Of a stretch of 64,000 nt of DNA, positions 24,184 through 31,819 are shown piece after piece. Location: the NCBI GenBank assembly GCA_036396795.1, contig DASWKF010000103.1, forward strand, positions 13,298-77,297, in the 5' to 3' direction. The stretch's first letter is position 1, and each line of letters starts with the position of its first letter. A program made the translations under genes and the position numbers. The notes below the pieces were generated by a model. That model was not told the DNA's origin and did not search any database. It worked only from the letters and a program-made list of their open reading frames with translations. The DNA comes from JAHEEM01 sp036396795. GTDB taxonomy: Bacteria; Pseudomonadota; Gammaproteobacteria; Steroidobacterales; Rariloculaceae.

Positions 24184-25571
24184 TAGGGCAACATCGCCGT
24201 GATGTTGCGCTTGGGCACCTGGCCGACGGGAATGCGGGTAATCTCCTCGAGCGCGCGAATGTCGACCACGGACACGTCGTTCGAGCCCGCGTTGGCGACA
24301 TATGCCGTGCTGCCGTCGGGCGTCAGCGTCACCCAATCCGGGGCGGTGCCGACGTCGACCGAGCCGAGCAAGCGCAGATCCGGCAGCGAATAGACGTAGA
24401 CGGCGCTGTTGAGCCGGCTGTCGACGACCAGGGCCGAATTGTCCGCGGTCACGGCCATGCCGTGTGAGGCGTTGCCGCCCTCGAGCACCGGTTCCTTCCC
24501 CGGCGGCAGCTTCGGTAACTCGATGCGCGCCGTTTCCTCCTGCGTGGCGAAATCGACGACGGCGAAGCCGTTGAACCCGGTGAGCTGCACGAACATGCGT
24601 TTCGTGGACCCGTCGGGATTGGTCTCGAACGCCATCGGGCGCACGCCGAGCTCGAAATACTTGACCCACGCGGGCTCCTCGGTCTCCGTGTCGATCACGG
24701 TCGCGTTCTTGCCGTCGATCGACCCCGCGACGACGTAGCGTCCGTCCGGGGTCACGTAGGTGTTGTGCACCTGGCCGTCTATCGGAATGCTCTTGACGAG
24801 CGCGAGTGCCTGCGTATCGATGACGTCGACCGCACCTGGGGTCTGGCGGATGGCGACGTATACGCGCGATCCATCGGGGCTCGCGGAGATGTTGTTGGGA
24901 TGCCCGCTCAAGCGGATCTTGGTCATCACGCGCAAGGTTCTGCCGTCGACGACATCGAGCGTGGAGTCGGCTTCGTTGCTGACGTAGATGCGGCTGCCGT
25001 CCGGAGCCGCCGCGGCGCCGTGGCCGACTTCGATGCCCTCGATCTCACCGACCACGCGATTGGTCGCGGGGTCGATGATGTGGACGTTGTCGCCGGCGCT
25101 GTTGGTTTGAATGATTCGCGTCTCGAGCCCGGTCGATTGCGCGGCGCCCGCCAAGGTCTCGCCCCGAACCCAGGCAGCCATCCTTTGCCATTCGGGGTCG
25201 TCCTTCGACTTCCAGTGCTTGCCGCCGTCGTGGTGCGGATCGCCGCCGGCGCCCTCGGCGAGCGGATGGCGCAGCAGCCGGCTCGCGTCGGGATTACCCG
25301 GGATGACGTACGCCCGCACTGAGTCGAAATTCTCCCGAGCGTCCTCGTCGCTCCAGGTGGCGCTGCCGTCTGGCAACGCCTGGAGATGCATTTGCGGCCT
25401 GATGGAATGGCAGGAAACACAGCGAGAGTTGCCGTCTCGTTTGGTCGTGAAGACGGGCTGGACCTGCGCTTTGAAGTACTCGAAATCCAGCGACACCGGG
25501 CCCGACTCCTGGGCGAGAGCAGGCGGCAACACAAGCGCCAGACCCACGAGGATCAGTCTATTGAGCGACAT
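24180..25571 (-). CDS. Periplasmic cytochrome c / YVTN beta-propeller fusion
   Basis: A 463-residue exported protein with a Sec signal (LILVGLALVLPPALAQ) and AAGGGGGGGAG before its ATG. Residues about 30-150 form a small c-type heme domain with one CVSCH (residues 51-55) and the 'YFKAQVQPVFTTKR' lead-in typical of Planctomycete-type cytochromes; methionine ligands such as MHLQALP or RMAAW follow. From about 155 on, seven repeats of the YVTN type are visible ('NRVVGEIEGIEVGHGAAAAPDGSRIYVSN', split here, 'VDVIDTQALALVKSIPIDGQVHNTYVTPDGRYVVAG', etc.). Such fusions are thought to shuttle electrons or act as periplasmic dehydrogenase-like sensors. Coupled to the GFA-like gene downstream. Confidence 0.82.
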   Translation of the reverse strand: MSLNRLILVGLALVLPPALAQESGPVSLDFEYFKAQVQPVFTTKRDGNSRCVSCHSIRPQMHLQALPDGSATWSDEDARENFDSVRAYVIPGNPDASRLLRHPLAEGAGGDPHHDGGKHWKSKDDPEWQRMAAWVRGETLAGAAQSTGLETRIIQTNSAGDNVHIIDPATNRVVGEIEGIEVGHGAAAAPDGSRIYVSNEADSTLDVVDGRTLRVMTKIRLSGHPNNISASPDGSRVYVAIRQTPGAVDVIDTQALALVKSIPIDGQVHNTYVTPDGRYVVAGSIDGKNATVIDTETEEPAWVKYFELGVRPMAFETNPDGSTKRMFVQLTGFNGFAVVDFATQEETARIELPKLPPGKEPVLEGGNASHGMAVTADNSALVVDSRLNSAVYVYSLPDLRLLGSVDVGTAPDWVTLTPDGSTAYVANAGSNDVSVVDIRALEEITRIPVGQVPKRNITAMLPY

Positions 25572-25701
25572 GCGGCTCCCCCCCTTCTTTGTATAAGCGC
25601 GCGCGACGCGTGTGTGGCATAAGCGTATACCCGGAACGTATCGATGGCCAGCGGTAAAGCGGCCAGCCGACTATCTCGCCGAGCGGCCCAGCGGACCCCG
25701 C

Positions 25702-26220
25702 TCATTCGCTCGCGATCACCCGTACGCGCTCGTCGAACAACGCATCGACGGCTTGGGCGAAGCTGCTCGAGGGTCGCTCGGCGCACCAGCTCGAGAGCCA
25801 GGCCCACTGCGCCTCATAGTCGTCGAGATCGACGAGCGCGAGCGCTTCGGCCTCACGGGCGGCATTGCGGCCGCTCAGGTAGCCCTGCATCCAAGAGACA
25901 TAGGCACGCCGGAGGTTCGGCAGATCGGCAATGTCGGCTTGCACCTGCTCGCAGCTGCGCGAGCCCGCGCCCGCGACGGCGCCGACCTGCGCCGTGGCTG
26001 GCACCGTGCCGCTGATCAGCCACGCTGCGAGCGCGAAAATCGTTGCCGAACGCGCGATGCGTCGCGTCGCAGCGCGTGTTTCCCGCTGCCTCTTGCACTT
26101 CCGTCTCGAAAGTAGGAACGTCGTTGGGCGGCCGAAAGCGATCGTCGGCCCGCGCGCGCCGAGAAGACGCGGCGCCGTCCATAGGACGGAGAGCGCGTAA
26201 CCTATCCGGAGAGTCGTCAT
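25702..26220 (-). CDS. Secreted Rap1a/Tai-like small protein
   Basis: The confident part is the last 100 residues: a signal-like stretch (IFALAAWLISGTVPATAQ) followed by CEQVQADIADLPNLRRAYVSWMQGYLSGRNAA and an end with FAQAVDALFDE. The 'YVSWMQGYLSGRN' motif and paired cysteines (CEQ... SSWCAERP) are those of Rap1a/Tai immunity-like and HdeA-like periplasmic proteins. No good start lies near the signal; the ATG at 26220, which shares bases with the ATG of the divergent gene, gives a 60-residue arginine-rich leader, so the true start or a frameshift is unresolved. No toxin gene is visible beside it. Confidence 0.55.
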   Translation of the reverse strand: MTTLRIGYALSVLWTAPRLLGARGPTIAFGRPTTFLLSRRKCKRQRETRAATRRIARSATIFALAAWLISGTVPATAQVGAVAGAGSRSCEQVQADIADLPNLRRAYVSWMQGYLSGRNAAREAEALALVDLDDYEAQWAWLSSWCAERPSSSFAQAVDALFDERVRVIASE

Positions 26221-26854
26221 GCGCCGGGAAATCAGTGGTCGGTATTGCTTGCTCGTAGTCATGAGCCTGTGGCTTTCGCATAGCGCCCGGTCGCAGCCGC
26301 CTTCCGAATATTGCGAATCCGACGTTTGCTTGCGCGATCGTTTAGAGACCTTGGTTTCACTCGGTTGGGGTCGAATGACGGCTGGACAGGATTCACTGAC
26401 CGACGCGCAAGCGAGCCCGTTCATCGGCCTGACGGACGGCGAATACGCGAGGCTCAAGGAACTGGGCGACGGCGAAGGCGCGGAGCGCATGCGGCTGCTC
26501 GGCAAGGTGCAAACGGCCTGCCGGCCCGGGGAATTTTCGGTCGACCTCTCCATTCCCGGGCAGGATACCGCAAACGTGACCTTCGGTACGCCGCTTGCGC
26601 GCGGCGGCGACTACCAAGGCTTCCAGGTCATCCGCATCGATCGCAGCTACCGAATCGCGGACACCAACCGAAGCACCTGGCTCCGCTGGATTCATTGGCG
26701 CTTTCCTGGCATCTCCTTGATGAGCGGCCCGCCGACCGCATTGACGAACTACGAAATCGGACCGTTCGTCGCCACTGTGGTCTTGTTGGACACGGAATTC
26801 GAGCTTGGCGAACCGGCGGAATATGCAGCGCACTCGGATTGCCTTGAGCGGTAA
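26219..26854 (+). CDS. Unrecognised secreted protein, copy 1 of a tandem pair
   Basis: A 211-residue protein with GGAG six bases before its ATG and a signal peptide (YCLLVVMSLWLSHSARSQ). I do not recognise the family. It shares its whole layout with the next gene: YCESDVCLRDRLETLV with two cysteines, a PFIGLTDGEYARL segment, ACRPGEFSVDL with a third cysteine, a beta-rich core 'FQVIRIDRSYRI', WIHWRFPGISLM, NYEIGPFVATVVLLDTEFELGEP and a terminal HSDC. Four conserved cysteines suggest two disulfides in a beta-sandwich-like secreted domain. The two copies appear about half identical by eye. It overlaps the next gene by about 30 bases and is divergent from the Rap1a-like gene. Confidence 0.72.
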   Translation: MRREISGRYCLLVVMSLWLSHSARSQPPSEYCESDVCLRDRLETLVSLGWGRMTAGQDSLTDAQASPFIGLTDGEYARLKELGDGEGAERMRLLGKVQTACRPGEFSVDLSIPGQDTANVTFGTPLARGGDYQGFQVIRIDRSYRIADTNRSTWLRWIHWRFPGISLMSGPPTALTNYEIGPFVATVVLLDTEFELGEPAEYAAHSDCLER

Positions 26855-27548
26855 GCTTCGCTGGTATTGCTTGCTGGTGGGTCTCGGCGCGCTGCAACCG
26901 CAGACGGCCGAGTCGCAACGCAACGAGCCCACGGGAGATTGCGGGGCCGAGATTTGCCTGCAGACGGGCGAATCGAATTGGCGCCTCGACCCGGCGGAGT
27001 ATTGCGAAGCCGGCGTGTGCTTGCGCGACAGCCTCGAAAGCCTGGTTGGGCTCGATTGGGATCGCATCGTGAGCGGGCTGGACACTTTGACCGCCGCGGA
27101 CATGAACCCATTCGTGGGGCTCGGCGATGCCGAGTACCGGCGGCTGCAGGCGCCCGACACCCCCATCGACGAGCGCGTGGCGCTGCTCGGCATGGTCGAA
27201 GCGTCTTGCCGGCCGGGTGAATTCTCGGCCAGGCTCGAGATCCCCGGCTACGATACGGTCATTGTCGCCTTTGGCGTCACGCCCGCGGGCGAGCGAGGCC
27301 GCCAGAATTTTCAGGTCACCGCGATCGATCGCACCTACAGGGGGCTCCCGGGAGGCAGCGTGAGCGCATGGATCCGTTGGATGAGCTATCGATTTCCCGG
27401 AGTCGAGCTCATGGAGGACGGCGTGCCTACGACGTTCGCGAACTACGAGATCGGCCTCTACATCGGCCGGCTCGTGCTGCTCGATACGGAGTTTCGGCTC
27501 GGGCAGCCGGTGGACTACGAACGGTATCCGGACTGCGCTACACGCTAG
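26823..27548 (+). CDS. Unrecognised secreted protein, copy 2 of a tandem pair
   Basis: A 241-residue paralogue of the preceding gene, whose end it overlaps. After the signal (WYCLLVGLGALQPQTAESQ) it has an extra 30 residues with a CGAEIC pair, then YCEAGVCLRDSLESLVGLDWDRIVSG, PFVGLGDAEYRRL, SCRPGEFSARLEIPGYDTVIVAFG, FQVTAIDRTYR, WIRWMSYRFPGVELM and NYEIGLYIGRLVLLDTEFRLGQP ending YPDCATR, each matching copy 1. The insert repeats the local 'C..E.CL' pattern, as if the first module had been duplicated. The ATG at 26823 was preferred to one six codons upstream. Function unknown; a secreted, disulfide-stabilised binding or inhibitor protein is a guess. Confidence 0.72.
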   Translation: MQRTRIALSGKLRWYCLLVGLGALQPQTAESQRNEPTGDCGAEICLQTGESNWRLDPAEYCEAGVCLRDSLESLVGLDWDRIVSGLDTLTAADMNPFVGLGDAEYRRLQAPDTPIDERVALLGMVEASCRPGEFSARLEIPGYDTVIVAFGVTPAGERGRQNFQVTAIDRTYRGLPGGSVSAWIRWMSYRFPGVELMEDGVPTTFANYEIGLYIGRLVLLDTEFRLGQPVDYERYPDCATR

Positions 27549-27568
27549 CCTGGCCTCGCACCGGCAAG

Positions 27569-28171
27569 CTACCAGACGAAGGGAAGCAGCCGCCAGCGAG
27601 TCTTCTGGGCGAACGTAACGTAATCGGAATATCCGAGCAGAAGCCGCTCTTCGTTCCGAATGCGCATGATCTGGAACGCCATACCGATCGCGATGACCGC
27701 GACATTGTAGCCACTCCAGTTGTTGATCAGGTAGCCGATCAATGCGACGGCGTACGCGGCGTACAGAGGATGTCGGACAATGCGGTAGGCACCGCTCGTC
27801 TTCACACCACGATGCGCAGGCAACAGGCCCATGCTCCGGTTCAACGCCAAGAGTGCTCCGATCTGAAGCGCCACGCCTATCGTCTGTATGATCTGTCCAA
27901 CGAGGACGTCCTCTGCGATCTCCGCCGGCCGCAGCAACAACGGATATAAGGTTCCTGCAGTGGTCGTCAGCCACGCTTGCCAAGAATATGAAGTCCGATC
28001 CGGATCCTTCCTTATCAAGAACAAGATCACCAAGACCGTCTCCATGCCGACGAGCAGGACCAAGCTCAGGCGAGGCTGGGTGACGAACTGTTGCAGATGG
28101 GCGTACGCGAACAGCGCGAAAACCGTCGCGAGCACACAGTTGATCATCGCAAGGCGAACTTCACGTAGCAT
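27569..28171 (-). CDS. Isoprenylcysteine carboxyl methyltransferase-like membrane protein
   Basis: A 200-residue polytopic protein with five predicted helices. The C-terminal half has the ICMT/PEMT SAM-binding pattern: GVKTSGAYRIVRHPLYAAYAVALIGYLI (near residue 120) and MRIRNEERLLLGYSDYVTFAQKTRWRLLPFVW at the end, where 'RHP.Y..Y' and 'R...EE..L' bind S-adenosylmethionine. Bacterial members methylate lipids or small membrane-embedded substrates and are mostly uncharacterised. A start at the inner methionine eight codons on is equally plausible. The gene converges on the tandem secreted pair with only 20 bases between. Confidence 0.82.
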   Translation of the reverse strand: MLREVRLAMINCVLATVFALFAYAHLQQFVTQPRLSLVLLVGMETVLVILFLIRKDPDRTSYSWQAWLTTTAGTLYPLLLRPAEIAEDVLVGQIIQTIGVALQIGALLALNRSMGLLPAHRGVKTSGAYRIVRHPLYAAYAVALIGYLINNWSGYNVAVIAIGMAFQIMRIRNEERLLLGYSDYVTFAQKTRWRLLPFVW

Positions 28172-28244
28172 GTGCGAGCCTTGAGAGCCTCAGAGGATAC
28201 CGGCTGGGCTCGGGGGCCGCCGCAGCCGGTCCTCTGGGAGGTGC

Positions 28245-28412
28245 TTACGGGGCTATAGCAACGTCGATGGCGGCAATAATCCCGCTGACGGTAAGACCCA
28301 GGGCCTGAAACGCGCCAACCACCGCCAACGAAATCAGGCCACCTGCGACCGCATACTCGACCGTGGTGAGCCCACGCTCATCTCTGAGGAAGTTGATAAT
28401 GCTCTTTTTCAT
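28245..28412 (-). CDS. flp: Flp/Fap-type pilin (Tad pilus major subunit)
   Basis: A 55-residue prepilin found by reading the leftward strand: MKKSIINFLRDERGLTTVEY, then AVAGGLISLAVVGAFQALG and TVSGIIAAIDVAIAP. The leader ends in a glycine (Gly14), and the mature protein would begin LTTVEYAV, containing the Glu5-Tyr6 pair diagnostic of Flp pilins, followed by the single hydrophobic helix. TadV-type peptidase cleaves the leader and TadA/B/C assemble the pilus. It lies at the head of the Tad locus but on the opposite strand, about 480 bases from the regulator gene, so it likely has its own strong promoter. Only one flp copy is visible. Confidence 0.88.
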   Translation of the reverse strand: MKKSIINFLRDERGLTTVEYAVAGGLISLAVVGAFQALGLTVSGIIAAIDVAIAP

Positions 28413-28892
28413 TTAGATCACCATTTCTCCATCTCTAGGAACAAACAGCTTCCAGCGTTCCACATGGAGCCCCAAGGAGCGGCCGCGAGCTGATCATGAC
28501 CCGCTGCGACGCTGTATGAAGCCGTCGCGCACTTTTTACGCCACTCTCATGCGCGGGGGATAGGAGTCTTTTGCAAATCGGCAGGCACTTTTTCCTGTCG
28601 TTCTTCGCGACTGTCTTACCATAACTCGCAGCGCCCCTGGTCTTCCGAGGCGGCATGCAATGGTCGCCTTGGATCAGATCCGTGGTACCAGCGGCGCTCC
28701 CCGAGTGGTAGTCAGCCCAGCCTTCTGGGCTTCTAATCAATTACTTACAGTGTTTCTCTCAAGGGTGGGATGCTCTCTCCCATGGCTGTTTTCCAAGCAT
28801 CCGTGACGGGTTTCCTATTCGAGCTACCGCTTAGTCGAGTATAAAGCGCGATTCGAAAGGAACGGGACAGCGGAACTTATTGGCAAATACGC
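28413..28892. other. 480-bp intergenic regulatory region between flp and the AraC-type regulator
   Basis: No convincing gene: the open frame at 28435-28740 on the minus strand has atypical composition and no ribosome site. The stretch separates divergent transcripts and should carry the promoters of flp (leftward) and of the regulator (rightward). A TATAAA at about 28840-28845 lies about 50 bases before the regulator start and is a possible -10 box, but no good -35 accompanies it. I looked for sigma-54 boxes; the best (TGCCTG-N4-TTGCA, leftward, around 28570-28590) departs from consensus at the GG, so I do not call it. Confidence 0.5.
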
Positions 28893-29720
28893 ATGACGAT
28901 TCTCCGAGCACTCTGGATCGACATGACCGTCGCCACTAAGGAGGGTGAGGCACCGCCCGCCTTTCGGCGCTGTTGTGAAATCACTTACTGCGCCGACGTC
29001 GAGGCTCTCGATGATCTATTGGCACGCAAGTCGCGTGAGATCGACCTCGTTTGTTTCGACTTCGACTATCCCGATCGGCAGGGACTACGGCTCGTTCGCT
29101 CGGCGAAAATCGCCCAACCTTCATTGCCGTTCTTGATGTTGACGGTTCAACACTCGGAAGCGCTTGCGATCTGGGCATTTCGAACGAAATGCTGGGACTA
29201 CCTCGTCAAGCCCGTGCCAAAGCGGGAAGCCGAGCGATGCCTGGCCGCGCTATCGCGCGTCTTGGATCATCGGAGCTCTCAGACTCCGCGCAGCACTGCT
29301 TCACAACCCGATCGCATTCCTGACGAGATCTCATTCACACCGAAGCCGGAAGATTGCTCACTTGCGCCGGCGGTCTATTACATCGAGCAAAACTTCCGCT
29401 CGAGAGTGAGGAGTGACGACGTTGCGGCACGTTGTGGTCTGAGCCCGTTCCGCTTCAGCCGCCTCTTCAAGGAAACGTTCGGCCTGACCTTTCGCGACTA
29501 CCTCATCGATTATCGCCTCAAAGAAGCCTATCGTCTGCTCGAGAACCCCACGGTAACGGTTGCCGACGTCGCATTCGCCGTAGGCTTCCACGATCCCTCC
29601 TATTTCACGCGGATATTCAAGCAACGCCTCGGGATAGCGCCTTCAACGCTGATCGGTCACGCCATGGCAACTGCCAACGGCGGCGATAATCGAATGGATT
29701 TCCCGACTACCGTGCAATAG
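28893..29720 (+). CDS. Orphan response regulator with AraC-type DNA-binding domain
   Basis: A 275-residue two-domain regulator. Residues 1-120 are a receiver domain: phospho-acceptor Asp56 in LVCFDFDYPDRQGL, the switch Thr84 in FLMLT and Lys106 in YLVKPV are present, but the N-terminal acidic pair is reduced to one Asp (Asp10), so phosphorylation may be weak. Residues about 155-260 are an AraC/XylS two-helix-turn-helix domain: SDDVAARCGLSPFRFSRLFKETFGLTFRDYLIDYRL and VADVAFAVGFHDPSYFTRIFKQRLGIAPS. No histidine kinase is nearby. Placed between flp and the tad assembly genes, it probably controls pilus expression; this is inference from position. Confidence 0.85.
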   Translation: MTILRALWIDMTVATKEGEAPPAFRRCCEITYCADVEALDDLLARKSREIDLVCFDFDYPDRQGLRLVRSAKIAQPSLPFLMLTVQHSEALAIWAFRTKCWDYLVKPVPKREAERCLAALSRVLDHRSSQTPRSTASQPDRIPDEISFTPKPEDCSLAPAVYYIEQNFRSRVRSDDVAARCGLSPFRFSRLFKETFGLTFRDYLIDYRLKEAYRLLENPTVTVADVAFAVGFHDPSYFTRIFKQRLGIAPSTLIGHAMATANGGDNRMDFPTTVQ

Positions 29721-29789
29721 AGCAAACCCAGCTCGTCGCCGAATCCGTTCCTTTCCCCCGCTAGACGCAAAAGCCATACTGCCAACATG

Positions 29790-29811
29790 AGCCCCGGTTC
29801 TCTTCGGGGCT
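29790..29811 (+). terminator. Candidate terminator after the regulator gene
   Basis: A seven-base stem AGCCCCG (29790-29796) pairs with CGGGGCT (29805-29811) around an eight-base loop, 70 bases downstream of the regulator stop. No U-tract follows, so termination would be weak; it could instead separate the regulator from the tad transcript, whose promoter would then lie in 29812-29936. Confidence 0.4.
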
Positions 29812-29936
29812 GCAAGAAACTCCCGTTCTCTGGCAAAAGAGTCCTACCGTTCTTTGCAACGGCAGGCGTACAAAGTCATTCAGCCTGCTTTTACTAGTCT
29901 CGATTTTGCCGTGAGGCGCGTTGGAAGAAGCTACAT

Positions 29937-30449
29937 ATGCTCGATACAGCAGAACTCGACACCACTTTGGTGGGAATCAGAACGGCGACATTGATGCTGC
30001 CGTTTCTCGGCGCGGCCGTCGCTAGCGATATCTTGCACCGACGTATTCCGAATATCTTGGTCGCGCTGATGCTTGCTTGCGGCCTAGCGGTCCACCTGGC
30101 ATCGCTCGACGACGCCGGAAGTGCCCTGCTGGCGAGCGGGAGCGGGGCAGCCGTGGGCTTTTTGATCCTGCTGCCTTTCTATGCGCTCGGGGGCATGGGA
30201 GCCGGCGACGTAAAATTGCTTGCCGCAGTAGGAAGCTTTTTCGGGCCTTCCGGCGCGTTGCTTGCCGGCATCTTCACTTTGGTCGCCGGCGCTCTGCTCG
30301 GCCTGGCGGTGATTGCATGCCGGTACCTGAGGGCTTCGGCCCTCAGCCGTTGCTCGATCGCGGCTTCTCCGCCGGAGATTGCATCTGAACAGCTGCCCTA
30401 TTCGGTCGCCATTTCCCTGGGAACGCTTGCCGCGGTGATGCAATGGTAG
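29937..30449 (+). CDS. tadV: Prepilin peptidase TadV/CpaA (A24 family)
   Basis: A 170-residue integral membrane aspartic protease of short TadV/CpaA type, without the N-terminal methylase domain of PilD. The first catalytic Asp is in AVASDILHRRIPN (residue about 31; the motif D-x-x-x-R-x-I-P-N is canonical) and the second is the GxGD motif MGAGDVKLLAAVG near residue 88. Six hydrophobic segments are visible. It cleaves the glycine-glutamate junction of Flp and of the TadE/F pseudopilins. Its last codons overlap the start of the AAA+ gene by seven bases, which begins the long rightward tad operon. Confidence 0.9.
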   Translation: MLDTAELDTTLVGIRTATLMLPFLGAAVASDILHRRIPNILVALMLACGLAVHLASLDDAGSALLASGSGAAVGFLILLPFYALGGMGAGDVKLLAAVGSFFGPSGALLAGIFTLVAGALLGLAVIACRYLRASALSRCSIAASPPEIASEQLPYSVAISLGTLAAVMQW

Positions 30450-31786
30450 CCCATCCCTCCGATTCTTCGCGCATCGAGATCGAGCTCGACGCCCACCTCG
30501 CGCGTCTCGCTCCCCGGCCTCAGTCTCTCGAAGACACCGGCTTGACTCAAAGCTTCGTCGCGGATCTCGTCGCGAAGCAACTGCTGGAAGGAGGCACGCT
30601 CACCCTGACGGAGCTCGTGCAGCGTCTGGCTCTCTCCGGAAAGATCCTCGAGTCGGTGCTGCATTTCATGCGGCAGGAAGCGCGTATCGAGGTCACGCCG
30701 GCACGAGACTCGAGCTCCGCTCTGCGCTACCGCTTGACCGACAGAGGTCGCGCGAGTGCGTCGGACGCTCTCCTGCGCAGCAGCTATGTCGGCTTTGCGC
30801 CCGTGCCTTTGCATGCCTACGCGGAAATCGTGCGAGCACAGACGGTGCACGAGCGCTCGATTACGAAAAGCACGATGCGGGCGGCCTTCGAAGAGGTGGT
30901 GCTCCAGGAAGGCCTTCTCGATCGGCTCGGACCATCATTGAACTCGGGCCGGCCGATCTTCATCTATGGGCCCGCGGGAACGGGCAAGACCTTTATCGCG
31001 CAGAAGCTCACTCGATTGTTTCACGATCGAGTGCTGATCCCCCATGCGATAAGCATTAACGAGACCGTCGTCGGTGTTTTCGATCCTGTCGCGCATCGCG
31101 TTGCCGTGCCCACGGCTTCCAAGCCCGACTTGAGCTTGGATACTGGCTACGATCCGCGATTCGTCTGCTGCGCACGACCCGTCGTGATCGCGGGCGGTGA
31201 ATTGACGGTCGACATGCTCGAGATCCAGTACGACCAGGCGACGAGGGAGTACCGTGCACCGCTGCAGCTCAAGGCGAACAACGGACTGTTCCTCATCGAT
31301 GACATGGGGCGGCAGAAGGTTCCTCCCGCGGCAATTTTCAACCGCTGGATCGTCCCGATGGAGGACAAGAAGGATTACCTGAGCCTCGGTGGCGGCCGGC
31401 ATTTCAGCGTCCCATTCGACGTGGTGCTGATCTTCTCCACGAACATGCATCCGCTCGATCTAGCCGACGACGCTTTCCTGCGCCGCATCGGATACAAGAT
31501 CGGGTTCGAATACCTGAGCAAGGATCAGTATCGAAAGATCTGGCAGGACGCTTGTCGAGAGCACGGCGTCGTGTTCGATCCGGAGGCGCTGGAGTTCGTT
31601 CTGACGGAGCTGCATGAGAGAGAGTCCGTGCCGTTGCTGCCCTGCCATCCGAGAGACCTGCTCGGCATCGCTGTAGATCTGACCGTTTATCTCGGCCAGC
31701 CGAGACGGTTGACCAAGCAACAGTTGCGCTGGGCCTGGAGGAATTACTTTGTCTCATTCAAAGACGCCGACAGCGCTGGCGCCTGA
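30443..31786 (+). CDS. AAA+ ATPase with winged-helix N-domain, Tad-locus associated
   Basis: A 447-residue ATPase. Residues 30-130 look like a winged-helix pair (FVADLVAKQLLEGGTLTLTELVQRLAL, then ALRYRLTDRGRA), followed by a MoxR-like AAA+ core: Walker A GPAGTGKT at 176-183, Walker B GLFLIDDMG near 285, sensor-1 STN near 330 and the arginine finger region DAFLRRIGYK near 345. From memory, similar ATPases accompany cpaB/rcpC in other proteobacterial tad loci, but none is characterised and it is separate from the assembly motor TadA. Overlap with tadV and a short gap to rcpC place it firmly in the operon. Possible roles: remodelling of the pilus machine or of a regulator. Confidence 0.83.
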   Translation: MVAHPSDSSRIEIELDAHLARLAPRPQSLEDTGLTQSFVADLVAKQLLEGGTLTLTELVQRLALSGKILESVLHFMRQEARIEVTPARDSSSALRYRLTDRGRASASDALLRSSYVGFAPVPLHAYAEIVRAQTVHERSITKSTMRAAFEEVVLQEGLLDRLGPSLNSGRPIFIYGPAGTGKTFIAQKLTRLFHDRVLIPHAISINETVVGVFDPVAHRVAVPTASKPDLSLDTGYDPRFVCCARPVVIAGGELTVDMLEIQYDQATREYRAPLQLKANNGLFLIDDMGRQKVPPAAIFNRWIVPMEDKKDYLSLGGGRHFSVPFDVVLIFSTNMHPLDLADDAFLRRIGYKIGFEYLSKDQYRKIWQDACREHGVVFDPEALEFVLTELHERESVPLLPCHPRDLLGIAVDLTVYLGQPRRLTKQQLRWAWRNYFVSFKDADSAGA

Positions 31787-31819
31787 GATGGCCGAGCGTA
31801 TCGACAGAGAGGTTGCGTG

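Noticed and set aside
28560..28600. Sigma-54 promoter for flp
   Set aside because: The best leftward match lacks the conserved GG of the -24 element.
28435..28740. 101-codon minus-strand ORF upstream of flp
   Set aside because: No ribosome site, basic and low-complexity composition, no family resemblance, and it lies in the probable divergent promoter region.
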